Shown here: one piece after another, positions 50,258-57,646 of the stretch | How the letters are laid out: each line of letters starts with the position of its first letter | Numbering within the stretch: the stretch's first letter is position 1 | DNA from: an uncultured bacterium | Lineage (GTDB): Bacteria > UBP6 > UBA1177 | Direction of reading: 5' to 3' | DNA length: 64,000 nt | Assembly (NCBI GenBank): GCA_905233945.1 | Contig: CAJOFY010000006.1 | Location: 1 to 64,000, forward strand | Program-made: the position numbers and the translations under genes | The notes under the pieces: model-generated | What the model saw: only the letters and a program-made list of their open reading frames with translations | What the model was told of the DNA's origin: nothing | Databases searched by the model: none

Positions 50258-50827
50258 TTAAAGTTTTCCAAGCCCCAATTCTTCGGAACTTTCCTTCATT
50301 CCTTCAAGAACTATCGTGATGAAATCTTCAAGCGAAAGCGGGAAGTTTTCGGTCGCGGTCGCAATCTGATCACGGTTTGCACCTGCGGCGAAACGTTTTT
50401 CCTTGAAGCGTTTCATGACAAAACCCATATCTAAAAAATGGATGTTTTTTGTCGGCGACATGAGGACGCATGCGGTAATGAAGCCGGTCGTCGGATCGAC
50501 TGCGTAAAGCGCTTTTCCCATATTTGTCGTTGCGGGAATATTGCCGGAGTGCATGACTATCGCGTCAAGGATTTCGCTGTCGTCAAAACCGAGTTTCCGC
50601 AGGATTTCACCCGTGAGAAGCCCGTGTTTCGGAAAGTTGTCCTTGGTTTCTTCGTAGTCGAGGTCGTGGAGAAGCCCTGACATCGCCCATCTTTCCTCAT
50701 CTTTTTCGCCTAAAAACTGAGCCATTTTTCTCATTCCGGCTTCGACGGCGATGCTGTGTTTTATGAGATTTTTGTTCGGCAGATGCTGCCCCAGAAGTTC
50801 AAGTGCTTCGTTTCTATTCATCGTCAT
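50258..50827 (-). CDS. HDIG-type HD-domain phosphohydrolase
   Basis: 189 residues (a second ATG at 50821 is equally possible). HD motif residues: LIKHSIAVEAGM, LLHDLDYEE (HD pair), KHGLLTGEIL and IVMHSG. The size and HDIG subtype match small hydrolases of nucleotides or phosphodiesters; the substrate is unknown. The start overlaps the stop of the zinc-ribbon gene. Confidence 0.82.
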   Translation of the reverse strand: MTMNRNEALELLGQHLPNKNLIKHSIAVEAGMRKMAQFLGEKDEERWAMSGLLHDLDYEETKDNFPKHGLLTGEILRKLGFDDSEILDAIVMHSGNIPATTNMGKALYAVDPTTGFITACVLMSPTKNIHFLDMGFVMKRFKEKRFAAGANRDQIATATENFPLSLEDFITIVLEGMKESSEELGLGKL

Positions 50828-51215
50828 CCTCGTCTTTTTTGAACGGTAAAGAGTCCTTTGCAGCCTGATTTGATGCGGCGAGTATCACATTTTTCCTCGA
50901 TTTTTTCCGCTCTTCGATTTTGTGCTTCGATTCACATTCCTTGCACCAGATTTTTCCGTTTTCTCTTTTCGGAGCGTAAAACGCATGTCTGAATTCCCCG
51001 CAGATGTCGCAGATGAAGTCAAACATATATTTTTCATTTTTCGGGTCGAAAACCTTTTTGATTTTGCCCTCTTTCCGGCTTTTGTGCATTTCTTTCAGGC
51101 ATTCGTCGCAGTAATAGTCCCTGTGACCGTCGGCAACGAAGGGAACAAAATATTCCTTCCCGCATTTGGCACAGACAACTTTTGTTGCTGTTTGTGTCGT
51201 TTTTTCCTTTTTCAT
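50814..51215 (-). CDS. Zinc-ribbon protein, probable nucleic-acid binding
   Basis: 133 residues from the ATG at 51215 (GGAGG upstream; the track adds four codons). Two zinc ribbons: CAKCGKEYF with YYCDECLKEM, and FICDICGEFRHAF with IWCKECESK. The basic region between them (HKSRKEGKIKKVF) suggests RNA or DNA contact, and the tail is acidic. The first CxxC-CxxC element resembles ribbons in bacterial CxxC-type DNA-binding proteins. No further function is assigned. Confidence 0.65.
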   Translation of the reverse strand: MKKEKTTQTATKVVCAKCGKEYFVPFVADGHRDYYCDECLKEMHKSRKEGKIKKVFDPKNEKYMFDFICDICGEFRHAFYAPKRENGKIWCKECESKHKIEERKKSRKNVILAASNQAAKDSLPFKKDEDDDE

Positions 51216-51243
51216 TGGTTCCTCCAATCAAAAAAAACGGCGA

Positions 51244-51271
51244 ATAATACGACTTTTTTAAAAATCGGCAA
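51244..51271 (-). promoter_or_regulatory. Promoter of the zinc-ribbon/HD/recX operon
   Basis: On minus, TTGCCG (51271-51266), 16 bp, TATTAT (51249-51244), then TCGCCG and eight T residues before GGAGG. Confidence 0.65.
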
Positions 51272-51382
51272 GGGAATTCAGGTAAAAGCGGACGTTTTAA
51301 CTTTGCGCTTACAATTTTGCGTCTAAAATTTATTTATCTGAACAAGTGTGTATAATTCCGCGTTTTTGCGGAGGAGACTGCA

Positions 51383-52177
51383 GTGAATTTTGTAGAGCGC
51401 ACAGGCTCAAAAGCGATAATTGCTTTTAAAAACGTATCTGGTTTCTGTATTTTTTGTCTGAAATGTCTCCGCGAGTTCCTGCAGGGGTCGTTCTTCAACC
51501 GCGCGGCGTTCGATGTTCTTGTTATGCAGATATTTTTCACTGCATACCAGCTTTTCGCGTTTTTTGCGCTGCTGAGCGTTGTCTGCGGCAGTATTTTCAT
51601 CGGAATTATTTTTCACGCTGTCAAAAGTCTGGGACTTGTCCAGTATCTGGGTGACATCATCATGGGCATCGTCGTTCTCGAGATTTCACCGCTGATTACA
51701 GTCGTTCTTCTTGCTCTGCGGAGTTCGTCGGCAATAAACTCAGAAATCGCCGTAATGAAGGTCAACCGCGAGATAGACGCGCTGGAATCGTTCAAAATCG
51801 ACCCTGTTGTCTATCTTTTTCTTCCGAGAATCATAAGTTTTATCATCAGTGTTACGGTTCTTTCGTCGCTTTTCGCGATTATTGTCCTTTTCAGCGGATT
51901 TTTGTTCAGCAGTGCAATGTTCGACATGAGCGGCGGTATGTTTGTTGACATGATTGCAAAATCAATTACGGTTTTTGATATAATTCTGTTTTATATAAAA
52001 AGTGTGTTCTTCGGCTTTTTTATCTCTGTTATCCCGCTTTACAACGGATGGAGAACAGAATACCGCTCAACCGATATACCGGTTTCGGTTCTGCACGGAA
52101 TGATGGGTGTTTTCATGTCGATAGTCATTGTGGAGGTGGTATCATTAGTGGCAAGATTCTTCCTCAATTCTTTGTGA
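51383..52177 (+). CDS. MlaE-family ABC transporter permease
   Basis: 264 residues, five or six membrane segments. The MlaE/YrbE signatures are LLSVVCGSIFIGIIF, the conserved ISPLITVVLLALRSSSAINSEIAVMKV block and REIDALESFKIDPVVYLFLPRI. It moves phospholipids between inner and outer membranes with MlaF (ATPase) and MlaD (MCE protein). Here only a degenerate ATPase-like gene follows, and no MCE gene is present. A TATAAT at 51351 followed by TCCGCG probably drives it. Confidence 0.88.
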   Translation: MNFVERTGSKAIIAFKNVSGFCIFCLKCLREFLQGSFFNRAAFDVLVMQIFFTAYQLFAFFALLSVVCGSIFIGIIFHAVKSLGLVQYLGDIIMGIVVLEISPLITVVLLALRSSSAINSEIAVMKVNREIDALESFKIDPVVYLFLPRIISFIISVTVLSSLFAIIVLFSGFLFSSAMFDMSGGMFVDMIAKSITVFDIILFYIKSVFFGFFISVIPLYNGWRTEYRSTDIPVSVLHGMMGVFMSIVIVEVVSLVARFFLNSL

Positions 52178-52602
52178 GTGAAAGAGCTCTCAAAGACCGT
52201 ATCTCCGCTTTGTGCACGGAGAAAAACGTCGGTTTGGTCTCGCCTGACATCCCTCTGCTTTCAAACCTCAGCGTATATGACAACATTGCGCTTGTCTCGC
52301 GTTATCTGACTGATGAAAAAGATGAACAAATTCAAGAAGTTATTGTGCATCAGCTTGATATGCTGCAAATAGCGGATGCAAAATTGAAAAAGCCTTTTCA
52401 GCTTGATGCAGAGACGATTTTCAAGGTCAAACTGCTCCGGGCGCTGAGACTTCAGAATTCTTTCACGATCATAGACCGCCCGTTTGTAATGCTCAACACT
52501 ATCGCGGACATTTCTCCTGTCGCAAAAATGATTGAAATCCTTGCCGAATATGCGGGAGAAGGGGCATTTTTCGATTTTGAGTGGAATAAATCAAAATATT
52601 AA
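52174..52602 (+). CDS. Degenerate ABC-ATPase-like protein paired with MlaE
   Basis: 142 residues from a GTG at 52174 that overlaps the mlaE stop by 4 bases; the track start at 52048 lies inside mlaE. GLVSPDIPLLSNLSVYDNIALV matches the Q-loop region of MlaF-like ATPases. LKKPFQLDAETIFKVKLLRALRLQNSFTIIDRPFVML aligns with the signature and Walker B segment, but the LSGG signature, Walker A and the catalytic Glu are absent. It could be a decayed MlaF or a regulatory partner that keeps only the coupling surface. Confidence 0.6.
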   Translation: MSERALKDRISALCTEKNVGLVSPDIPLLSNLSVYDNIALVSRYLTDEKDEQIQEVIVHQLDMLQIADAKLKKPFQLDAETIFKVKLLRALRLQNSFTIIDRPFVMLNTIADISPVAKMIEILAEYAGEGAFFDFEWNKSKY

Positions 52603-52638
52603 CGTCACGCCGTTACGTCGTGTCGTCGTCACGTCGAT

Positions 52639-52698
52639 GCGCCGCTGTCGATATTTCGAAATTTCGAGATTTCGATATTTCGACAAGAATTGCGGCGC
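52639..52698. repeat. GC-armed stem-loop repeat, copy 1
   Basis: Arms GCGCCGC (52639-52645) and GCGGCGC (52692-52698) enclose runs of TTTCGA/TCGAAA. The left flank (52603-52638) is CGTCACG/ACGTCG-rich. It fills the space between the stops of the ABC-like gene and lpdA. Confidence 0.8.
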
Positions 52699-52702
52699 GG
52701 AA

Positions 52703-54073
52703 TTAAATGTGGATTGCTCTTCCCAAAGCGCCCAAAAGCGCTTCCAAAGATGCTTCCGAAAGGGTGGGGTGCGGATGGATAGATTCGATGATCTCTTCGG
52801 CGGTGAGACCAGCGTTCATTGCCGGAATGAATTCAGAAATGAGGTCCGTCGCGCCGTTTCCGATGATGTGGACACCGAGGATTTTATGGGTTTCCTCATC
52901 GATTATGACTTTCACGAAACCGGTCGTGTGGTTTGAAGCGACCGCTTTTCCGTTAGCGCTGAAGGGGAATTTGCCGACTTTGAACTTGAGTCCTTTTTCG
53001 GCAGCCTGAGCCTCTTTGAGACCCATCGACGCGATCGAGGGAGTGCAGTAGATGCAAGCCGGATTGTAAAGGTAGTTTATCGGTTTGAGGTCTTTCATTC
53101 CGGCGATCTGCTCGACTGCAAGGATGCCTTCGTGTTCCGCTGTGTGAGCGAGCATCGGGGTGAAGATCACGTCACCGACCGCGTATATTCCTGGAACATT
53201 CGTGCGGCAGAATTCGTCAACCGGGATGAATCCGCGTCTGTCGGGAGTGATCCCGGCAGCTTCGAGGTTGAGTTTTGCCGTGTTCGGAGAACGTCCGACG
53301 CATGAAAGGACCTGCTCTGCCTCAACGACGTTTCCGTTTGCGAGGGTAAGGGTTACACCGGTATCGGTCTTTTCCGCTTTTTCGACGGAAGTGCCTGTAA
53401 TTATTTTGATTTTTTTCTTCTTAAACTCTTTCGTGAGCTCTTTGGAAACGTCGGCGTCTTCCATCGGGATTATCGTGTTCATCGCTTCGATAATCGTTAC
53501 TTCGACTCCGAAAGTGCGGTAGACGAATCCGAGCTCGACTCCGATTACGCCGCCGCCGATTATAGCGAGGCTTTTCGGCAGTTTAGCCTGGAAAAGAGCC
53601 TGGTCGGAACTGATTATTTTTCTGTTGTCGATCGAGAAATTGGGGAAATCGCGGACAACAGAACCCGTTGCGATGATGATGTTTTCCGCCTCAAACTCGG
53701 TTTCTCCTGCTTTTACGGTGTGCGGAGAAGTGAAGACAGCCTCTGCCTGAACGTGGCGGACATTGTTTTTCTTGAAGAGATAGGCGATCCCCATTCTGTT
53801 CTTTGCCGCCGCGTTTTTCGCGTGCTCGTTTACTTTTGTCCAGTCAAATTCAGCATTTGCGGTGATTCCAAACGCTTCTGCGCTCAGAATCGAATTGAAA
53901 GTTTCAGCAGCCGAAATGAGCGCTTTCGTCGGGATGCAGCCGCGGTTGAGGCATGTTCCGCCAAGAAATCCGCGTTCGATGACAACTGGTTCAAGACCGA
54001 GCTGAGCCGCTCTGATTGCAGCCACGTATCCGCCGGGACCTGCGCCGATGATGAGAAGTTTTACTTTTTCCAT
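52703..54073 (-). CDS. lpdA: Dihydrolipoyl dehydrogenase
   Basis: 456 residues, full length. FAD-binding LLIIGAGPGGYVAAIRAAQ, redox disulfide GGTCLNRGCIPTKA, NAD-binding AIIGGGVIGVELGF, FAD motif GIYAVGDVI and the C-terminal HPHPTLSEA with the catalytic His and Glu. It reoxidises lipoyl groups of 2-oxoacid dehydrogenases or the glycine cleavage H protein. None of those partners is adjacent. Confidence 0.94.
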   Translation of the reverse strand: MEKVKLLIIGAGPGGYVAAIRAAQLGLEPVVIERGFLGGTCLNRGCIPTKALISAAETFNSILSAEAFGITANAEFDWTKVNEHAKNAAAKNRMGIAYLFKKNNVRHVQAEAVFTSPHTVKAGETEFEAENIIIATGSVVRDFPNFSIDNRKIISSDQALFQAKLPKSLAIIGGGVIGVELGFVYRTFGVEVTIIEAMNTIIPMEDADVSKELTKEFKKKKIKIITGTSVEKAEKTDTGVTLTLANGNVVEAEQVLSCVGRSPNTAKLNLEAAGITPDRRGFIPVDEFCRTNVPGIYAVGDVIFTPMLAHTAEHEGILAVEQIAGMKDLKPINYLYNPACIYCTPSIASMGLKEAQAAEKGLKFKVGKFPFSANGKAVASNHTTGFVKVIIDEETHKILGVHIIGNGATDLISEFIPAMNAGLTAEEIIESIHPHPTLSEASLEALLGALGRAIHI

Positions 54074-54153
54074 ATTTCCCTCCTTAAAAATAAAAAAGAA
54101 TCAACAAATTGCGTGCAATGTTAGGAAAAAGCGGGGAAAAGGCAACTTTTATT

Positions 54154-54210
54154 GCCGCCGAATATTTGTCGATATTTCGATATTTCGATATTCGAAATTT
54201 CGACGGCGGC
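54154..54210. repeat. GC-armed stem-loop repeat, copy 2
   Basis: GCCGCCG (54154-54160) and CGGCGGC (54204-54210) enclose TTTCGATATTTCGATATTCG-type sequence. The right flank (54211-54240) reads CGTGACGACG twice with changes. It lies between the divergent lpdA and radical SAM genes. Confidence 0.8.
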
Positions 54211-54248
54211 ATCGTGACGACGAAACGATGTGACGACGGAAGAAAAAT

Positions 54249-54276
54249 TTGCCTTTTTTATTTCAGGTATTACAAT
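54249..54276 (+). promoter_or_regulatory. Promoter of the radical SAM gene
   Basis: TTGCCT (54249-54254), 16 bp, TACAAT (54271-54276), then GCC. It lies just outside repeat copy 2. Confidence 0.5.
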
Positions 54277-54323
54277 GCCAAAGACTTTGTTTTTTTAAGG
54301 TTTGATTTGTTTGGTGCTGTTTT

Positions 54324-55571
54324 ATGGAACTTATTGAAAAACTTGAGATTTTGGGTGCGGCGGCAAAGTTTGACGCAAGCTGTTCTTCAAGCGGGAGCGA
54401 CCGAAAGGGAACCTTTGGCGGTATAGGCAGCGGGCACAAATCCGGGATCTGTCACAGCTGGTCTGCTGACGGAAGGTGCATAAGCCTGCTCAAAGTGCTT
54501 TTCACGAACTACTGCATAAACGACTGCGCATACTGCATAAACAGGCGCAGCAACGACGTGAAGCGGGCAACTTTCACTGTTGACGAACTTGTTCAGCTCA
54601 CGATGAATTTTTACAAAAGAAACTATATCGAAGGGCTTTTTCTGAGTTCAGGAATTATAAAAAATGCCGATTTTACGATGGAAAAGCTGATTGCGGTGGC
54701 GAAAAAACTGCGGACTGAGGAGAATTTCAACGGCTATATTCATTTAAAAGTTATTCCGGGAGCGAGCGATATTCTGATAAAAGAGGCGGGGCTCTATGCC
54801 GACAGAGTTTCTGTAAATATCGAACTTCCCTCGGAAAAAAGTCTGAAACTTCTTACCGAAAAAAGCAGGGAGTCGATCATAAAACCTATGGGTGAAATCT
54901 GCGGAGACATTGTCGAAAACCGCGAGGAGAGGAAAAAAACAAAAAAACTTCCGGTTTTTGCTCCGGCCGGACAGACAACGCAGCTTATTGTCGGCGCGAC
55001 GCCCGAAACCGACCGCAAAATAGTTAAGCTGACGGAGGCTTTCTACAAAAAATTCAGCATGAAAAGGGTCTATTATTCCGCTTTCGTGCCGGTAAATTCC
55101 GACAATCGTCTGCCGGTCGTTTCTCTGCCGCCGCTCGACCGCGAACACAGGCTCTATCAGGCAGACTGGCTCATGCGTTTTTACGGTTTTCAGGCTGACG
55201 AGATCGTGACTGACGAGAATCCGTTTCTCTCTGAAGACATAGATCCGAAGGCGGTATGGGCGATGCGGAACATGCACCTTTTTCCGCTGGAAGTGAACAC
55301 GACCGCTTTTGAAATGATTCTCCGCGTTCCCGGAATAGGGCGGCAGTCGGCAGTCAGAATAGTTTCGGCAAGAAGAAACGGTTCCCTTGATTTCGACGAT
55401 CTCAAACGGATCGGCGTGGTTCTGAAAAGGGCCCGCTATTTCATCACCTGCAAAGGAAAAATGATGTCCGACACTGACCTTTCCGAAAAAAATATTTTCG
55501 AGGCAATGAAATCTACAAGCACGAGAGCGGGAGCGCCAGACCACACAATTGAGCAGCTTTCGTTGTTTTGA
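54324..55571 (+). CDS. Radical SAM protein of the putative DNA modification/repair family
   Basis: 415 residues. The cluster motif is CINDCAYC (C-x3-C-x2-C) within LLKVLFTNYCINDCAYCINR. The N-terminal KFDASCSSSGSDR and GICHSWSADGRCISLLK are typical of the family annotated as putative DNA modification/repair radical SAM, usually encoded beside a uracil-DNA-glycosylase-like gene. The C terminus has a helix-hairpin-helix (LRVPGIGRQSAVRIVSARR), supporting DNA binding. The usual partner is not seen next to it. Confidence 0.85.
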   Translation: MELIEKLEILGAAAKFDASCSSSGSDRKGTFGGIGSGHKSGICHSWSADGRCISLLKVLFTNYCINDCAYCINRRSNDVKRATFTVDELVQLTMNFYKRNYIEGLFLSSGIIKNADFTMEKLIAVAKKLRTEENFNGYIHLKVIPGASDILIKEAGLYADRVSVNIELPSEKSLKLLTEKSRESIIKPMGEICGDIVENREERKKTKKLPVFAPAGQTTQLIVGATPETDRKIVKLTEAFYKKFSMKRVYYSAFVPVNSDNRLPVVSLPPLDREHRLYQADWLMRFYGFQADEIVTDENPFLSEDIDPKAVWAMRNMHLFPLEVNTTAFEMILRVPGIGRQSAVRIVSARRNGSLDFDDLKRIGVVLKRARYFITCKGKMMSDTDLSEKNIFEAMKSTSTRAGAPDHTIEQLSLF

Positions 55572-55595
55572 ATTTTTTTTAATTTGTGCTATAAA
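55568..55595 (+). promoter_or_regulatory. Promoter of the galT-galU operon
   Basis: TTGAAT (55568-55573), 16 bp, TATAAA (55590-55595), then TCACGGC and TTTT. The -35 overlaps the end of the radical SAM gene. Confidence 0.6.
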
Positions 55596-55627
55596 TCACG
55601 GCTTTTGTTGATTTATTGGAGAATACA

Positions 55628-56194
55628 ATGGCGGAAGGAATGTTGAGAAGGGACCCGCTCAATAAAATCTGGGTGATTTTTGCTCCTGAAAAGGTGAAAA
55701 CGCTGATTTCTGGAAGTTCTGAAAACGATGCCAAGTTTGATGTAGACCCTTTTGTGCCGGGGCTTGAGTCTGCGACAGGGCCTGATATTCTGAGGCACAA
55801 CGACCCGCTTTATGCAGTCGGCGGATGGTCTTCACGCGTTTTTCCTGCGAAAAATCCTATACTCAGAGTCGAAAACGAAAAAAACGGAAAAGGACACGGG
55901 CTTTATGATTCGATGTCGAGGCTGGGAGCTCACGAAGTCGTTGTCGAAACACCGAAAAGCGGCATAGGTCTCGACCAGCTTTCTGTCGAAGAGATTGCCG
56001 ACGGGATCAAAATCATTTTCGACCGCATCGCTGACCTCAGAAAAGACACGCGTTTCCGCTATATTTCGGTGATAAAAAGCCGCGGCGCCGCAGCCGGCGG
56101 GACTATTGACCACAATTATTCCGAAATAAAGGCCTATCCTTTCATTCCGCCGTTTGTCCGCAATAAACTCGACAACTGCCTTGAATATTCATGA
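55628..56194 (+). CDS. galT: GalT-like uridylyltransferase, N-terminal half (split gene)
   Basis: 188 residues from the ATG at 55628. LRRDPLNKIWVIFAPE and HEVVVETPKSG are GalT N-terminal signatures. The active-site region reads GGTIDHNYSEIKAYPFIP where the family has GASLxHPHSQIxAxPxxP, so the nucleophilic His appears to be replaced by Tyr. It ends in ATGA with the next ORF, which carries the rest. GalT moves UMP from UDP-glucose to galactose-1-phosphate. The galU gene downstream fits sugar-nucleotide metabolism. Confidence 0.78.
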   Translation: MAEGMLRRDPLNKIWVIFAPEKVKTLISGSSENDAKFDVDPFVPGLESATGPDILRHNDPLYAVGGWSSRVFPAKNPILRVENEKNGKGHGLYDSMSRLGAHEVVVETPKSGIGLDQLSVEEIADGIKIIFDRIADLRKDTRFRYISVIKSRGAAAGGTIDHNYSEIKAYPFIPPFVRNKLDNCLEYS

Positions 56195-56634
56195 AAGAGC
56201 GCTGCCTGCTCTGCGACATCATCGATCAGGAACTTTCCGAGAGAAAAAGGATAGTCTGCGAACACGACAACTTTGTTGCAGTCTGCCCCTATGCAAGCCG
56301 CTTTCCCTTTGAAATAATGGTCCTTCCGAAAAAACACGGCAGGATTTTAAGTGACAATCCCGCTTCGGCGATAGGCGATTTTGCGAAGATTCTTAAACCG
56401 GTTATGACAAAGTTGAGACTCGGGCTCAATTCGCCTGCCTACAACATGGTTTTCCACTATCTTCCGGTAAACAGCGGCAGCGATGCCGAAGCCGAAAGTC
56501 TGGCATATCACTGGCATCTTGAAATAATTCCGCGGATTTCCGTGATAACTGCCGACAGTTTTGAAAACGGCATTTTTGTAAATCCGACACTGCCGGAGGA
56601 CGCGGCCGAATTTTTGAGAAACATAAGGGAGTAG
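56191..56634 (+). CDS. galT: GalT-like uridylyltransferase, C-terminal half (split gene)
   Basis: 147 residues. It starts MKERCLLCDIIDQEL, the zinc-site segment that is normally internal in GalT, and continues with FPFEIMVLPKKHGR and YHWHLEIIPRIS, the second HIT-like half. The join to the first ORF is a -1 step at TTCATGA. Two chains could assemble by translational coupling, or one base has been lost. Confidence 0.78.
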   Translation: MKERCLLCDIIDQELSERKRIVCEHDNFVAVCPYASRFPFEIMVLPKKHGRILSDNPASAIGDFAKILKPVMTKLRLGLNSPAYNMVFHYLPVNSGSDAEAESLAYHWHLEIIPRISVITADSFENGIFVNPTLPEDAAEFLRNIRE

Positions 56635-56637
56635 GTT

Positions 56638-57498
56638 ATGAAGTATTCGATTATTCCTGCTGCAGGGCTCGCGACCCGTTTTCTTCCGGCGTCAAAGTGT
56701 ATTCCTAAGGAGCTTTTCCCCGTTCTGGACAAACCTGTGATACAGTATATCGTCGAAGAGTCGATTGAGGCGGGTGCAACGAACGTCGTTTTTGTCTCTG
56801 GCAGCGGAAAAGAGGCGATTCTCGACCATTTCGATAAGATAAATCCTAAATTTTCGGCCAAAAACCTCAAAGAAGACGTCCGCGAGAAGGTTGAGACTCT
56901 CGATGACATGATTGAAGTCATCTCCGTTCGCCAGAAATCCCCGCAAGGACTCGGTCACGCAGTAATGAAAGGAACTTTCGTAGTTCCGAAAGAGGAATCC
57001 TTCGCCGTAATGCTTCCAGATATGCTCATTTTTTCTGAAGGTGAAAGCACCGTCATGCAGGAAATGAGCCGTATCAGTGAAAAATACTGCTGCTCGGTCA
57101 TCGCCCTCATGGAAGTTCCGGCGGAATCGCGCGGAATGTACGGCATCGCGGAGGGAACGAAAGTTGAAAACGGAGTCATCGATATAAAAAAACTTATCGA
57201 AAAACCGTCTGCCGGCGAAACCGAATCGAATCTTGCAATTTTGGGAAGATATATTTTCACGCCGCGGATCGCAGAAATTTTGAGAACCGTAAAACCCGGT
57301 AGAGGCGGTGAGATCCAGCTTACCGACGCGATGGTCTCACTCCTTGCCGAAGAGCGGATTTTGGGTTACGTCATCGATTCCCAAACCCGCGTTTTCGATA
57401 CCGGAAATATGGAAGGATTTGCCCTTGCAAACGCTTATGCCGCGCTTTGCAGAGTCCCTGATTTCGACAGAAAGATAGCTAATTTAATCAAGAAATAA
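56638..57498 (+). CDS. galU: UTP--glucose-1-phosphate uridylyltransferase
   Basis: 286 residues. PAAGLATRFLPASKCIPKEL is the nucleotide-binding signature; KPVIQYIVEE, LPDMLIF (metal Asp) and EKPSAGETESNLAILGRYI follow in GalU order. It makes UDP-glucose for envelope polysaccharides. It lies 3 bases after the split galT. Confidence 0.94.
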   Translation: MKYSIIPAAGLATRFLPASKCIPKELFPVLDKPVIQYIVEESIEAGATNVVFVSGSGKEAILDHFDKINPKFSAKNLKEDVREKVETLDDMIEVISVRQKSPQGLGHAVMKGTFVVPKEESFAVMLPDMLIFSEGESTVMQEMSRISEKYCCSVIALMEVPAESRGMYGIAEGTKVENGVIDIKKLIEKPSAGETESNLAILGRYIFTPRIAEILRTVKPGRGGEIQLTDAMVSLLAEERILGYVIDSQTRVFDTGNMEGFALANAYAALCRVPDFDRKIANLIKK

Positions 57499-57588
57499 TT
57501 CGTGACGGCGTTTCATCGTGCCGCCGTCGGTCGTTTTTGTCGACGCCGCCTTCGATATATCGTTGCGCCGCCGTGTCGATATATCGTT

Positions 57589-57646
57589 GCCGCCTTCGAT
57601 ATTTCGAAAATTCGAAATTTCGTTATTTCGAAATGACTTTGGCGGC
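57589..57646. repeat. GC-armed stem-loop repeat, copy 3, overlapping the clpB 3' end
   Basis: GCCGCC (57589-57594) and GGCGGC (57641-57646) enclose TTTCGAAAATTCGAAATTTCG-type sequence. Upstream (57499-57588) are two more GCCGCC/TCGATATATCGT units. The last codons of clpB (AAKVISK) are read from the repeat. Confidence 0.8.

Noticed and set aside
54154-54210. TTTCGA repeats considered as CRISPR or replication iterons
   Set aside because: Units are only about 9 bases, have no spacers, and no cas, rep or dnaA gene is adjacent; a stem-loop repeat explains them better.
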